From assembly GCA_028822585.1 (NCBI GenBank), contig JAPKDL010000007.1, positions 1 to 64,000 on the forward strand: a stretch of DNA of 64,000 nucleotides. The letters are read 5' to 3'. The stretch's first letter is position 1, and each line of letters opens with the position of its first letter. Of this stretch, positions 45,915 through 56,191 are shown one piece after another. The translations under genes and the position numbers were made by a program. Source of the stretch: Alphaproteobacteria bacterium. Lineage in GTDB: Bacteria; Pseudomonadota; Alphaproteobacteria; UBA8366; GCA-2717185. The notes beneath the pieces were generated by a model that did not search any database, was not told the DNA's origin, and saw nothing but the letters and a program-made list of their open reading frames with translations.

Positions 45915-45972
45915 CGCCAAAAAGTGAATGAAATTCGGCTGCGAAGATATTTTTTATTACGAAACAGAAACA

Positions 45973-46929
45973 ATGAATGACGGTGCGATCAACCCAGGCC
46001 GGATTCACGACAGCATCCTGGACACTATCGGACAAACGCCAATTGTGCGGTTGTCCCGACTGGCCGCGTGGGCGAGCGTGGATGTGGAGCTTCTCGCCAA
46101 ACTAGAATTCTTTAACCCCTTGAATTCGGTGAAGGATCGAATTGGTCATGCGATGATCGAGTCGATGGAGGCGAGCGGTCTTATCGGCTCAAAAACCGTG
46201 GTGATTGAACCGACGTCCGGCAACACTGGTATTGCGCTGGCATTTGTGTGTGCGGTGAAAGGCTACCGGTTGATACTGACCATGCCCGAATCGATGTCCG
46301 TTGAACGCCGCAAAATGATTTTGATACTGGGTGCGGAAATTGAATTTACGCCGGCGAAGCTAGGGATGCGTGGCGCCATTGAGCGGGCCAACGCCTTGAA
46401 GGAAGAAATTGGCGACGCCGTGATTCCGCAGCAATTTAGTAATCCTGCCAATCCGGCGGTGCATCGGAACACAACGGCGGAAGAAATCTGGCGCGACACG
46501 GGCGGTCATCTGGATATGATGGTTGCAGGCGTTGGCACCGGCGGCACGTTGACCGGATGCGCATCGGTGTTGAAGTCCCGTTTGCCGGATTTTCGTGTGG
46601 TTGCGATAGAGCCTGAAGACAGCGCTGTTTTGTCCGGCGGTTTTGCCGGGCCCAATAAAATCGAGGGGATTGGCGCCGGATTTGTGCCGGACAATCTGGA
46701 TGTTTCATTGATTGACGAGGTGATTTCCATCGCTAATGAAACCGCGTTTGAAACGGCGCGCACTCTGGCCAAACTTGAAGGTATTCCCGCTGGAATTTCA
46801 TCCGGCGCGGCGACGGCGGGAGCATTGGAAGTGGCGGAACGGCCGGAAATGAAGGGCAAGCGGATCCTGATTATCATTCCGTCCTTTGCCGAGCGCTACT
46901 TGTCCACAGCTCTATTCGACGGCATATAA
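45973..46929 (+). CDS. cysK: cysteine synthase (O-acetylserine sulfhydrylase)
   Basis: PLP enzyme that joins sulfide with O-acetylserine. The PLP lysine is in NPLNSVKDRIG, and the phosphate/substrate loops are PTSGNTGIALAF and GVGTGGTLTG. ATG 45973 is chosen because the family core (DTIGQTPIVRLSRL) follows at the usual distance; ATG 45928 would add 15 residues. It is followed by a MoeB-like gene and preceded by an Rrf2 regulator, forming a sulfur-related group. Confidence 0.92.
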   Translation: MNDGAINPGRIHDSILDTIGQTPIVRLSRLAAWASVDVELLAKLEFFNPLNSVKDRIGHAMIESMEASGLIGSKTVVIEPTSGNTGIALAFVCAVKGYRLILTMPESMSVERRKMILILGAEIEFTPAKLGMRGAIERANALKEEIGDAVIPQQFSNPANPAVHRNTTAEEIWRDTGGHLDMMVAGVGTGGTLTGCASVLKSRLPDFRVVAIEPEDSAVLSGGFAGPNKIEGIGAGFVPDNLDVSLIDEVISIANETAFETARTLAKLEGIPAGISSGAATAGALEVAERPEMKGKRILIIIPSFAERYLSTALFDGI

Positions 46930-46968
46930 CAATTTAGGTTTGCATCCCTTACCAGGAGGCCACACGCG

Positions 46969-47787
46969 ATGACGGTGATCGATTCCGATACAATTACTGA
47001 CGATCAACTGATGCGCTATGCGCGTCACGTCATCCTTGACGAGGTTGGCGAGGTGGGCCAGGCTAAGTTATTGCGGTCCAAGGTCCTCGTCATTGGAGCC
47101 GGGGGGCTGGGGTCACCAGTGTTGATGTATCTGGCGGCGGCGGGCGTTGGGACCATTGGCGTGGTCGATTTCGATGTGGTGGATTTAACGAATTTACAGC
47201 GCCAAATCGTCCACACAACGGAGTCCGTGGATATGGCGAAGGTGGAAAGCGCGGCGGCGACGATTGCTGCGATTAACCCAGAAATTAGGTTTAATGCCCA
47301 TAATATTAAGCTTACCACGGAAAATGCTGCGTCTCTTATTGCAGACTATGACATTGTTGCCGATGGCAGCGATAATTTTGAGACGCGCTACCTGGTTAAC
47401 GACACCTGTTTCTTCCTGAAAAAAACCTTGGTGTCCGGCGCGTTGCTGCGGTTTGAAGGGCAACTATCAGTGTTCAAGCCCCACGCAGGCGACGACAACC
47501 CGTGTTATCGATGCCTGTTTCCCAGCCCGCCGCCGCCCGGTATGACGCCGCGTTGCGAAACAGCGGGCATCTTTGGCGCGATCGCGGGCGTCGTCGGCAC
47601 GATGCAGGCGAGCGAAGTTTTGAAAGAGATGCTGGGATTGGGTCAAAGCCTGTCGGGAACCCTGGTGTTGTACGATGCGTTGAACACGACGTTCCGCAAA
47701 ATAAAAATCCCTTCCGACCCCGGCTGTCCTTTATGCGGCGATCAGCCCTCAATCACCGTCGCAATCACTACTTCTCCTTCGAATTAA
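46969..47787 (+). CDS. MoeB/ThiF/HesA-family adenylyltransferase
   Basis: E1-like enzyme that activates the C-terminus of a small sulfur-carrier protein (MoaD, ThiS or CysO-like). ATP motif is GAGGLGSPVLMYLAAAGVG; the zinc cysteines are in PCYRCLFP and CPLCG, and a Cys follows in PRCETAGIFG. No C-terminal rhodanese domain. A CAGGAGG-type ribosome site precedes it. Its position behind cysK could mean a role in cysteine or cofactor sulfur transfer. Confidence 0.9.
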   Translation: MTVIDSDTITDDQLMRYARHVILDEVGEVGQAKLLRSKVLVIGAGGLGSPVLMYLAAAGVGTIGVVDFDVVDLTNLQRQIVHTTESVDMAKVESAAATIAAINPEIRFNAHNIKLTTENAASLIADYDIVADGSDNFETRYLVNDTCFFLKKTLVSGALLRFEGQLSVFKPHAGDDNPCYRCLFPSPPPPGMTPRCETAGIFGAIAGVVGTMQASEVLKEMLGLGQSLSGTLVLYDALNTTFRKIKIPSDPGCPLCGDQPSITVAITTSPSN

Positions 47788-47803
47788 GTGCATCATTACG
47801 GAA

Positions 47804-48796
47804 TTAAAACATTGTTTCGATAACGCGATCGGGTGGTTTGTGGCCATCGATGAAGGTTTTAATGTTGATGATGACCTTTTCACCCATGGCAAGGCGCCCT
47901 TCGATGGTGGCGGAGCCCATATGCGGCAGCAACACCACATTATCCAGATTTAAAAGCTTCGGATTGATCGCCGGTTCGTGTTCGTAAACATCGAGCCCGG
48001 CGCCCGCGACCTGACCATTGCCCAATAGGGTCGCCAGCGTGTTTTCATCGATCACTTCGCCCCGGCTGGTGTTGACGATGAAAGCGCCGGTTTTCATCAA
48101 TTCCAGCCGCCGTTTCGACAACAAATGATAGGTGGCGGGCGTGTGCGGACAATTGACGGAAATAATATCCATACGGGACAGCATCTGGTCGAGACTGTCC
48201 CAATAGGTTGCCTCTAATTCGCGTTCGATGTCTGGATGCACCGCTTTGCGGTTGTGGTAGTGAATGGACAGGCCAAAGCCGCGCGCGCGGCGCGCCACCG
48301 CTTGACCGATTCGGCCCATACCAATTATGCCCAGACGTTTGCCCCAGATGCGATGGCCCAACATCGACACCGGTCCCCATCCGTCCCATTTTCCGGACCG
48401 CACCAATCGCTCGCCTTCGGTTAAACGGCGCGGCACTGCCAGGATCAGCGCCATGGTCATATCGGCGGTGTCTTCAGTCAGCACGCCAGGGGTGTTGGTG
48501 ACGGTAATTTTTCGCTCATGCGCGGCGCGCAGGTCGATATGGTCTACCCCGGTCCCAAAAGACGCAATCAGTTTCAGCTGGTCGCCCGCGGCTTGAATGA
48601 CGTCCCGGTCGATAATGTCGGTGACCGTCGGGGTTAGGACTTCTGCCCTTTCCGCGGCGTTGATCAAATCCACTTTCGACATTGGCGTATCGTCCAGATT
48701 AAGCTGGGTGTCGAACAGTTCCATCATCCGAGTTTCGACGGCATCGGGCAGTTTTCGGGTGACGATGATCCGAGGTTTAGTCGCGTTCATGCACAT
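47804..48796 (-). CDS. D-2-hydroxyacid dehydrogenase (glyoxylate/hydroxypyruvate reductase-like)
   Basis: NAD(P)-dependent reductase of 330 residues. The nucleotide motif is GIIGMGRIGQAVARRA, with NRK after the second strand suggesting NADPH preference. Catalytic Arg is in NTSRGEVIDE, Glu in VYEHEPAIN, and His in LPHMGSAT. Often annotated as D-glycerate dehydrogenase/GyaR. It converges on the MoeB-like gene. Confidence 0.88.
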   Translation of the reverse strand: MCMNATKPRIIVTRKLPDAVETRMMELFDTQLNLDDTPMSKVDLINAAERAEVLTPTVTDIIDRDVIQAAGDQLKLIASFGTGVDHIDLRAAHERKITVTNTPGVLTEDTADMTMALILAVPRRLTEGERLVRSGKWDGWGPVSMLGHRIWGKRLGIIGMGRIGQAVARRARGFGLSIHYHNRKAVHPDIERELEATYWDSLDQMLSRMDIISVNCPHTPATYHLLSKRRLELMKTGAFIVNTSRGEVIDENTLATLLGNGQVAGAGLDVYEHEPAINPKLLNLDNVVLLPHMGSATIEGRLAMGEKVIINIKTFIDGHKPPDRVIETMF

Positions 48797-48965
48797 TTCC
48801 TATCGCTTGTCCTACCGCTAGCGTAGAATACTAGCAGCGCCTTTTTCAGTCGTATAAATCCAGGCCTATAATATAGACTATGTGCGCGAATGTCCCGTCT
48901 TGACCGGCTGTTGTCCGCGCTCTCTAATTGCGCAAAATGTTATGATAAGGTGTTTGGTCTATCTC

Positions 48966-49502
48966 ATGCGAATTTTAAGACTCTTCGGGTTGCTTGCAAT
49001 TGTGGTGTCGGTGATCGTCACCGGCGCGCCCGATGTGACGCTAGTGACGACGGTCAAGGCTGCGCCGAATTCAGCTAAACCGTCGCGAACGGGGCTGAAA
49101 TTGCCTCGATTCGTCTCGTTGCGCGCGGATGAAGTCAATGTGCGCGCGGGTCCCGGCGTTCGCTATCCGGTGAAATGGGTGTTCGTGCAGCGAAACCTGC
49201 CGGTGGAAATCACCGCGGAATACGAAACCTGGCGGAAAGTGCGCGATTCGACCGGCGCGGAAGGCTGGGTGCATCGCGCCATGTTATTCGGTCGCCGAAA
49301 TGTCCTCGTCATTGATAAACAAGCCACGATGCGCCGACAGCCCCAAGACGATTCGCCCGCCATCGCGCGGCTTAATCCGGGCATGGTCGTACGACTGGAA
49401 AAATGTGGCGCCATCTGGTGCAATGTTTCCGTGCAGGGATATGAAGGCTGGCTGCGCCGCGCGGAAGTGTGGGGCTTGTATCTGGACGAACAGTCTAAGT
49501 AA
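48966..49502 (+). CDS. secreted SH3-domain protein
   Basis: From ATG 48966 there is a signal peptide (LRLFGLLAIVVSVIVTGAP, cleavage near VKAAP) and two bacterial SH3 repeats: VNVRAGPGVRYPVKWVF, and MRRQPQDDSPAIARLNPGMV with WCNVSVQGYEGWLRRAEVWG. Such proteins often bind cell wall. ATG 48942 is an alternative start. The stop lies 4 bases from that of the convergent WecA/MraY-like gene. Confidence 0.85.
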   Translation: MRILRLFGLLAIVVSVIVTGAPDVTLVTTVKAAPNSAKPSRTGLKLPRFVSLRADEVNVRAGPGVRYPVKWVFVQRNLPVEITAEYETWRKVRDSTGAEGWVHRAMLFGRRNVLVIDKQATMRRQPQDDSPAIARLNPGMVVRLEKCGAIWCNVSVQGYEGWLRRAEVWGLYLDEQSK

Positions 49503-49505
49503 GGC

Positions 49506-50489
49506 TCAACAGCGCAAGCGCCAGAGCAACGCCGCGACTGTTAGGGTCGCAGCGCCCAGCGCCAGCCAGGGCCACGTCAGGGCCGCAACCGCCAACGCCA
49601 TTAACACCAAATTTCCCACCAGAATTGTCAAGCTGACCTGGGCGTGGCTTTTGCCGCTTTGGACGGCGCGTTGATAAAAATGTTCACGGTGGGCGTGCAA
49701 TATTTTTTCCCCGCGCAGCGCCCGCTTTCCCAACGTGATGGTGGCGTCAGCAAGGTAATAGAGCGGCAGGATCAACGCCGACGCCCACAGCCCGGCGGCG
49801 GCCATGTCCAGTAAAACCCACCCCAACATAAACCCGAGGGGCACGCTGCCGACATCACCTAAAAATACCTTCGCCGGGTTCCAGTTCCAGATCAGAAACC
49901 CCAGCGCGGCGGCGGCGATAGTCACGCCGTAGACAGGGGCGGGCAGGTCGAGGTTGGGTGCCAGAAATGCGATCAGCGCCGCGCCGGCGCCGACGCAGGC
50001 GGTCTCGACGCCGGAAATACCGTCGATTCCATCCATGAAATTGAACAGATTGACGAACCAGACCCATCCCACCGCAGCGATCAATGCGTCCAGCCAGCTT
50101 GGAAAAACCCCCTGGAAGAACAGTCCGTCCCCTTGTAGCGAGGCAATGCCCGCCGCGACCGCTAGGCATTGCGCGGCGAGCCGGGTCAAGGGCGGCAGGG
50201 ACCGCAAGTCATCAATCCAGGACACCGCCGCCAACCCGGCTGCCGCGGCCAACACCACGCCCAGCCAGATGTCGCCGGTCTCATACGCGCGCCATCCCCA
50301 TAACACGGTGATTACAATCACCACGGCCCCGCCGCCGCCGCGTGGTGTGGGAATGGTGTGGCTGGACCGTTTGTTGGGCTGGTCCAGAACGGCCCAACGA
50401 CGCAGCATTAAAATCAATACGCCAACGCCGCCAATGGCGCCAAACAAGGCGAACAGGGCGTAAAGGGTGAGGGCGGTGTTTGTCATCAT
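49506..50489 (-). CDS. WecA/MraY-family undecaprenyl-phosphate sugar-1-phosphate transferase
   Basis: Polytopic membrane enzyme that moves a sugar-1-phosphate from a UDP-sugar to undecaprenyl phosphate and so starts glycan synthesis. The key motifs are NLFNFMDGIDGISGVE, KVFLGDVGSVPLGF and the cytoplasmic His loop HAHREHFYQRAV. It is not MraY itself, since no mur genes are near; a WecA-like role is more likely. The start is one of two adjacent ATG codons (50489 or 50486). Confidence 0.87.
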   Translation of the reverse strand: MMTNTALTLYALFALFGAIGGVGVLILMLRRWAVLDQPNKRSSHTIPTPRGGGGAVVIVITVLWGWRAYETGDIWLGVVLAAAAGLAAVSWIDDLRSLPPLTRLAAQCLAVAAGIASLQGDGLFFQGVFPSWLDALIAAVGWVWFVNLFNFMDGIDGISGVETACVGAGAALIAFLAPNLDLPAPVYGVTIAAAALGFLIWNWNPAKVFLGDVGSVPLGFMLGWVLLDMAAAGLWASALILPLYYLADATITLGKRALRGEKILHAHREHFYQRAVQSGKSHAQVSLTILVGNLVLMALAVAALTWPWLALGAATLTVAALLWRLRC

Positions 50490-50598
50490 ATCTTTATGGT
50501 CGAACGGTGAACCGCGTTTACCCAAACGTCCAGATGGCGTCGCCCGAGTTGTTCCCTTTTCTTGATAACGGCTATAACCTGCCCTCCCTGTAGGTGGT

Positions 50599-52077
50599 TT
50601 ATTCCAACAAATATCCGAATTTTTCACGGGCGCGTTGCGCCGAATCTGCGCTTGGTTGGTTGATTTCTGGAAATTCGTCGCGCCAATGGAACGGTATGCA
50701 AGCGTCGATGATCATCCGTGAATTTGTAAAGTTTTTCGACGCCCGATCCCATGGCGCCAAACGTGGATCCGAAATGGCACCCTTGGCCCCCTGGATCATG
50801 TCAATTGAAGTCGCCGGGTCGGCGCGGGTCAAGGCGGCAAAGATCAATTCTTCGAGATTGGTCACATCGACGTCGTCGTCGGTGACGATCACCCAACGAT
50901 TGCCGTCGACGCCGGTGCGGCACATGGAGGCGACATGTCCCGCCTGGCGCGCATGTCCCGCATAGCGTTGCTTGATCGCCACCGCTAGCAACATACGCGA
51001 TCCGCCGACTTCGTGTGCCCATGCGGCGGTGACTCCAGGCACGCCAGCCGCTTCCAAATCCTGTTTCAGAAATGGCGACCGCGTAATCGCGCGAAACCGA
51101 GAATATTCATCGGGCAGGCGTTGGGGTGCAAAGCCCAGCAGTATAGGATCGTTCCGGTAATACACTGCTTCGATATCAACCACCGGGTTGACCCGGCCCT
51201 TTTCGGTATAGGTGCCGGTCCAGTCGCCAAATGGGCCTTCTGGCTCCATTCGGTCGCCATCGACATACCCTTCGAGCACAATTTCGGCATTAGCCGGAAT
51301 CGGCAGGCCGGTGACGCGGCCAGGTACGATATCAAGCGGCTTGCCGCGCAGCGTGCCGGCGACATCGTATTCTGAAACGCCTTCAGGAATATCGCACCCT
51401 CCCATAATGAAGGTTAGAGGGTCGCCGCCGACAACGATCGCCACGGGCATCCGTTCTCCGCGGTCCTTATATTTTTTGAAATGAATGTCAGCATGTCGTC
51501 CCGGCAGCACGTTGTGGCACACCGATTGTTTGCCATGGAGCATTACCCGGTAGGAACCAAGATTGACCCACCCCGTATCAGGGTCGCGCGTGACATGATA
51601 ACAGCCCGTGCCGATATACCGGCCGCCATCTTTTTCGTGCCAGTGCGGCGTCGGAAAAATTTCAAGGTCGACATCGTCTCCCATCATAACGTTTTCGAAC
51701 ACGGGGCCGTCTTCGACTTTGTTTGGCGCGATCAGTTTCTTGTCGCCGCGATACACGCTGGCGAACGCGTTGCTGAGCGCCACTTTGTCCAGATTAGTTG
51801 GGAATCCCAGTGTCATGTTTTTGCGCTTTCCGCCAAACATATTGACGAGCACGCGTGACCCGGGGAGGCTGCCCGGCACATCGCCAAACAACACGGCGGG
51901 GGCATCGTCATCATGACTGACCAGTTCCGCCGCCATGCCGATTTCCTCTTGCCAGGACGCCCCTTTAACATTTCGCAATTCACCCAACCGGTCCGCCTCG
52001 ATAAGCCACTCGCGAAGGTCCTCATAGGGAATCAGTTGTTTAAGATTGTCGGTGCTGTCCGCCTTATCGCTTGTCAT
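50599..52077 (-). CDS. UbiD-family decarboxylase
   Basis: Prenylated-FMN-dependent decarboxylase of 492 residues. It has the family N-terminus LREWLIEADRLGELRNV, the central GDDVDLEIFPTPHWHEKDGG and AIVVGGDPLTFIMG, and the C-terminal SADSAQRAREKFGYLL. ATG 52077 has a strong GGGGAGA ribosome site, so the 19 codons before it are not used. It may be the ubiquinone-pathway UbiD or act on another aromatic acid; its UbiX partner is not in this window. Confidence 0.87.
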   Translation of the reverse strand: MTSDKADSTDNLKQLIPYEDLREWLIEADRLGELRNVKGASWQEEIGMAAELVSHDDDAPAVLFGDVPGSLPGSRVLVNMFGGKRKNMTLGFPTNLDKVALSNAFASVYRGDKKLIAPNKVEDGPVFENVMMGDDVDLEIFPTPHWHEKDGGRYIGTGCYHVTRDPDTGWVNLGSYRVMLHGKQSVCHNVLPGRHADIHFKKYKDRGERMPVAIVVGGDPLTFIMGGCDIPEGVSEYDVAGTLRGKPLDIVPGRVTGLPIPANAEIVLEGYVDGDRMEPEGPFGDWTGTYTEKGRVNPVVDIEAVYYRNDPILLGFAPQRLPDEYSRFRAITRSPFLKQDLEAAGVPGVTAAWAHEVGGSRMLLAVAIKQRYAGHARQAGHVASMCRTGVDGNRWVIVTDDDVDVTNLEELIFAALTRADPATSIDMIQGAKGAISDPRLAPWDRASKNFTNSRMIIDACIPFHWRDEFPEINQPSADSAQRAREKFGYLLE

Positions 52078-52134
52078 GATTTTTCTCCCCACCGTCAATT
52101 CTTGATTATGGCGTTGACGCGGCGAGTTTGTCAC

Positions 52135-52436
52135 GGAGGCGGATATTTTGTCATCCGATTAACAAAACCCTACTTCACTCGGCACTCTGCGGCGAATGAC
52201 TGATGAATCAAACGACGCTATTTCCAAAAACGTAAATTTGCTCACTCATTTTGACATTTCCGGCGGTGGGCAGGTCGAGGTGCGCACGCGCCGCTCAACA
52301 AGGCGCTGAATTTCGATGAACGCGCCAGAAATATGTCACTTTTCAGGTTTGACGAAGATTGAGCCTTAAGGTTCAGATCGCGGGGCGCATAGCGCGGCAC
52401 CCTAAATTTATACGGGGCGTAAAATATTGGCAGCGA
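52135..52436. other. gene-free gap between UbiD-like and heparinase-like genes
   Basis: About 300 bases (360 counted from the UbiD-like start). I see no gene, tRNA or clear hairpin. It should hold the promoter of the UbiD-like gene. Confidence 0.4.
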
Positions 52437-54089
52437 TCATGTTTTATCGCCGCCTTCCTGACGAAGAGACCATTTCACCGCTGTTTCCGAGTTGTCGCCG
52501 GTGCGCCCCGCCAGGACGATCTGCTGAGTTCGTTTGGTTTCCGTAACGGTCAAATAGATGCTTTCGGTCAACGCCAGTGACGCGCCCGCGACCCGGAACC
52601 GCCATCCGGTGCCGCTGGGCAAGCGCAGTAACACCGCCGCGCCATCTTGAATAAGGGACGCGGTGACGGCGGGATGGAGATGGAAGCGAATCGTGAAGGG
52701 CGGGCGGTTGTTTGTGTTTTGGCCACTCTCTGGATTTTGTATCAGCGTGTCTTCGCCCCGCAAATCAACGCCGGACGCGGACAAAAAGAGGCGACGGCGA
52801 TGCGTCAGGCCAAATGGCACTGTGTAGCCGTCATGGGAAACGGTGAACCAGGTATCGCCCTCGGCGTCATTCCGCTCGCGGCTCACGACGGCGATGCGGG
52901 CGCTGTCCCCCCCTTTTGATGTGATTTCGCTGGAATTCATATCCCCGACCGACAGGGTGGAATGTGCCGCGGTGGCCCGGCCGATGCCCCGCCATTCGGG
53001 TTCGGCGTATCGGGCGTCGCCACAATTCACAATTAAGCGTTCACGTCCGAAACTAAGTTCGAAACTGGCGGTCCCCGAATGGCTGCTCCTTTGCCCGCCG
53101 CAATGGCTGTTTCGGGGCGCGGGTGCGCCGGTGTCGACAAGGACCAGAACTTTACCCGCGCTCAGGCGTTCATACCCGCTATCCGGCGCGCTGCTCGGCG
53201 TGCGGATGCGGATATTGGCTTGCGCTAGGGTCAAGTCGATCAAGCCAGAGTCGCTTTCGCCCCCGCCGTTGAAATGCGCCAGTTTGCCGTCCCGGTGACG
53301 CAGCATCCGCACCAAGGGCGCGGTGTGGCGAATCGCTGTGTTTACGGTTTTGGAGCCGGTCATTTCGGAGGCGTTCAGTAGGGCGCGGATATCCACCAAA
53401 TGCTGGACCAGCGCAACCTGGCTGGTCGGGTCGCGGTCCTGGTAGCCGCCGTCCAGGTTGATTTGCGCCGCTATTTCAGCTTCGAGCAAGGGGAGCGCTT
53501 TTGCGAGAGACTTGGGGAACGACAGGCACAGGGTGCCATAGAGCAGTCCTTTGAGCGCGATCAGGCGCAGCAATCCGTCAACTTCCCGCGCGGCTGTCCA
53601 TCGAAGACGCCGGTGTTGGCGACTCAGCGTGGAAAATAATTCGCGCCGCAGAGACTCCGGCGCGGTGTTATAAAACAAATCGAAATGCGACAGCCAGGCG
53701 ACCTGCCGGGCGGCGAGGATATCGGCGCGCCACGCCTGTCCGGACCTTGCGGAATATGTGGCGTACCGGCTTAACCAGTCGATGGTCAGTTCCTGCGCGC
53801 AATTCCGCGCGTCGCCGCCGCCAAGCGTGCGTAAATCCCGCAACCAGGCGAAGCCGTGCAGCGACGTCGCGTCCCAGCGAAGGCTTCCCGCCGTCCAGTC
53901 CCGCATCAATTGCGCCCCCGCCGCCGGGTCGCCGGGCCATGGGTCCGGCGGCGTAACCGATAAACGTTTCGGTATGGTTTGTGATGTCACCGCTTCAAGG
54001 CTCGACGCCCAGACATGCGTCAAGCGCGCCCGCCAACCCGGCCAGGACGCCGGGGGTGTTGTTCTGATTAGGGGCGGGTCATCCGGCAT
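52437..54089 (-). CDS. heparinase II/III family protein
   Basis: 550 residues: an alpha-helical toroid of about 300 residues ([20 protein letters not shown] and others), then a beta-sandwich with [20 protein letters not shown], the usual conserved His-containing phrase. No signal peptide is visible. Proteins of this group near rpe/rsmB are common in alphaproteobacteria and their substrate is unknown; it could cleave a polysaccharide by beta-elimination. The start overlaps the rpe stop by 11 bases. Confidence 0.85.
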   Translation of the reverse strand: MPDDPPLIRTTPPASWPGWRARLTHVWASSLEAVTSQTIPKRLSVTPPDPWPGDPAAGAQLMRDWTAGSLRWDATSLHGFAWLRDLRTLGGGDARNCAQELTIDWLSRYATYSARSGQAWRADILAARQVAWLSHFDLFYNTAPESLRRELFSTLSRQHRRLRWTAAREVDGLLRLIALKGLLYGTLCLSFPKSLAKALPLLEAEIAAQINLDGGYQDRDPTSQVALVQHLVDIRALLNASEMTGSKTVNTAIRHTAPLVRMLRHRDGKLAHFNGGGESDSGLIDLTLAQANIRIRTPSSAPDSGYERLSAGKVLVLVDTGAPAPRNSHCGGQRSSHSGTASFELSFGRERLIVNCGDARYAEPEWRGIGRATAAHSTLSVGDMNSSEITSKGGDSARIAVVSRERNDAEGDTWFTVSHDGYTVPFGLTHRRRLFLSASGVDLRGEDTLIQNPESGQNTNNRPPFTIRFHLHPAVTASLIQDGAAVLLRLPSGTGWRFRVAGASLALTESIYLTVTETKRTQQIVLAGRTGDNSETAVKWSLRQEGGDKT

Positions 54090-54753
54090 TCTTCAGACGC
54101 ATGATATTGTCGGCGTAAGCGCCGTTGGCGAAGGTCGCCGTGCCTGCGACCAGGACGTCGGCACCAGCGTTGATCACCTGGGCGGCGTTGTCAAAATTTA
54201 CGCCGCCATCGACCTGCAAATCAATTGTTCTGCCTGGCACATCTTTGCATAACGCGTCGATGCGCCGCCGCAATTCGCAGATCTTGTCCAATTGTGAGGT
54301 GATGAAGGATTGTCCGCCGAATCCGGGATTAACGCTCATCACCAGAACAAGATCGATGTCATCCAGAAGATAGTCCACTGCTGACAGGGGCGTGCCGGGA
54401 TTGAGCGATACACCTGCTTTTTTCCCCAGCGACTTAATATATTGCAAGGTGCGGTGGGTGTGCGGCCCGGCTTCGGCGTGGACGGTGATGATGTCCGCGC
54501 CCGCTGCGGCAAAGGCGTCTAGATAGGGGTCGACTGGCGATATCATCAAGTGAACGTCTAATGGTTTTCCCGTGTGTGGCCGCAATGCTTTGACCACATC
54601 CGGGCCGATGGTCAAGTTGGGAACAAAATGGCCGTCCATGACGTCGATATGGATGTAGTCGGCACCGGCCGCGTCAAGCGCGCGAACCTCTTCGCCCAGT
54701 TTGGCGAAATCAGCGGACAGGATGGAGGGTGCGATTCGGGTTGGCTGTTGCAT
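54079..54753 (-). CDS. rpe: ribulose-phosphate 3-epimerase
   Basis: TIM-barrel enzyme of the pentose phosphate pathway. Typical parts are [40 protein letters not shown] with metal ligands, and [17 protein letters not shown] 54753 is taken; a codon set upstream is not needed. It lies between rsmB and the heparinase-like gene in one run. Confidence 0.94.
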   Translation of the reverse strand: MQQPTRIAPSILSADFAKLGEEVRALDAAGADYIHIDVMDGHFVPNLTIGPDVVKALRPHTGKPLDVHLMISPVDPYLDAFAAAGADIITVHAEAGPHTHRTLQYIKSLGKKAGVSLNPGTPLSAVDYLLDDIDLVLVMSVNPGFGGQSFITSQLDKICELRRRIDALCKDVPGRTIDLQVDGGVNFDNAAQVINAGADVLVAGTATFANGAYADNIMRLKNAG

Positions 54754-54832
54754 GTCGGTTCTCACCACCTAGGACGCGAATGTTCAGGTTAATTCAGAAC
54801 TAGTGGCATCGGTGTTTTTGTGCAAGTGACAT

Positions 54833-56116
54833 TTACGCGTTGCGCCGTAACCTGGCGATGAAAAACCCGTCTAATCCGCCACGCTCGGCCCAATGGCTGG
54901 GCAAGGTGCGAACATCGCCGTCTTTCGTAATCGCCTGGGATAGGCCCGTCATTTCTTCGGCGCGAATGGGGTCGCGGGTGACGGGCGCATCGCTTTTCAG
55001 CAGCGCCCTAATTTGATCTGACCCTTCTTCGGGTTGGAGGGAGCACGTGACATAGACCACGAGGCCGCCGGGCTCGACGATATCGATGGCGTGGCGCAAT
55101 AAACGCGCCTGTTCCAACGCGAGGCGTGCCGGGTCGCGTTTTGATTTCAACCGCAGAATATCGGGATGGCGCCGCGCCGCGCCGGTCGCGGTGCACGGCG
55201 CGTCCAACAACACCATGTCGACTGGAAAACGGGGCTGCCAGGTTCCCGCATCTCCCGCGCCGATTTCGATATCAAGGTCAAGGCGTGCCATGTTTTCTTC
55301 CAGACGTTTCAACCGCGTCGCCGATGAGTCAAGCGCCAGAATTCTTGCACCCGCCGCCGCTAACTGTGCGCTTTTACCGCCGGGCGCGGCGCATAAATCG
55401 ACGACAGATTTCCCCCGGACGTCTCCCATCAATTTGGCGGGCAATTGGGCGGCAGCGTCTTGCACCCACCACGCGCCTTCTTCAAAGCCGGGTAGCGCGC
55501 GAATGTCGCCGCCTGCGACCCGTCGCAACGCGCCGGTCGGTAAGATTTCAGCCTCCAGGCGTTCCGCCCAAAGTTCAGGGTCGGTCTTCACCGAAATGTC
55601 GAGCGGCCCTTCGGACAAATGGGCGGTGGCGATCCGGGCGGCTTCGTCCTCGCCATACGCCGCGACCCAGCTGTTCCATAACCAGGCGGGCGTGTTGAGT
55701 TTTCCGGGGTTGTCCGCAGGTTCCGGCGCTTCGCGGGAAATGCGTCGCAGAACCGCGTTGATCAGCCCCTTGAAAGCCTTGAACCCTGTCACTTCGGCAA
55801 CCTTTACGGTAGTCTCAACGGCGGCGTGTGGCGGCGTTTTAAGGAACAATAATTGCGCTACGCCAAGCCACAGGATATAGCGCACCGGTGCGGCCTTGCC
55901 GCGCAGACGTTTGCGCAACATGGGTTGAATTATGGCGTCCAGTTCACCGGCGCGGCGGAACACAGTGTTCGCCAGAAGGCGAACGAAATTCCGGTCGCGC
56001 GTATCCAACCGGGCCAACGCTTGGTGGCGGGCTTGCGCATCGTCGAACGGACGACGGTCCTGATACACCGACAGGATCAGGTCAAAAGCGATGATTCGAG
56101 TGTCGTCAAAAGTCAC
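54833..56116 (-). CDS. RsmB-family 16S rRNA (cytosine-5) methyltransferase
   Basis: NusB-like RNA-binding region at about 5-130 followed by a RsmB/NOP methyltransferase domain. SAM motif VDLCAAPGGKSAQLAAAGA; the two catalytic cysteines are in DAPCTATGAARRHPD and VTCSLQPEEG. At 427 residues it has the RsmB layout. It is the first gene of the rsmB-rpe-heparinase run and divergent from the PPOX gene. Confidence 0.93.
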   Translation of the reverse strand: MTFDDTRIIAFDLILSVYQDRRPFDDAQARHQALARLDTRDRNFVRLLANTVFRRAGELDAIIQPMLRKRLRGKAAPVRYILWLGVAQLLFLKTPPHAAVETTVKVAEVTGFKAFKGLINAVLRRISREAPEPADNPGKLNTPAWLWNSWVAAYGEDEAARIATAHLSEGPLDISVKTDPELWAERLEAEILPTGALRRVAGGDIRALPGFEEGAWWVQDAAAQLPAKLMGDVRGKSVVDLCAAPGGKSAQLAAAGARILALDSSATRLKRLEENMARLDLDIEIGAGDAGTWQPRFPVDMVLLDAPCTATGAARRHPDILRLKSKRDPARLALEQARLLRHAIDIVEPGGLVVYVTCSLQPEEGSDQIRALLKSDAPVTRDPIRAEEMTGLSQAITKDGDVRTLPSHWAERGGLDGFFIARLRRNA

Positions 56117-56191
56117 GGCCCACTCCTAACCGAGCGCCGCGTCGGTGAAAAGCTCTTTCGGAAGGTTGCCCTACACGGCATGTTGTTTGTC

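Noticed and set aside
55086-55880. 264-codon plus-strand frame
   Set aside because: Antisense of the rsmB-type gene, whose motifs are complete.
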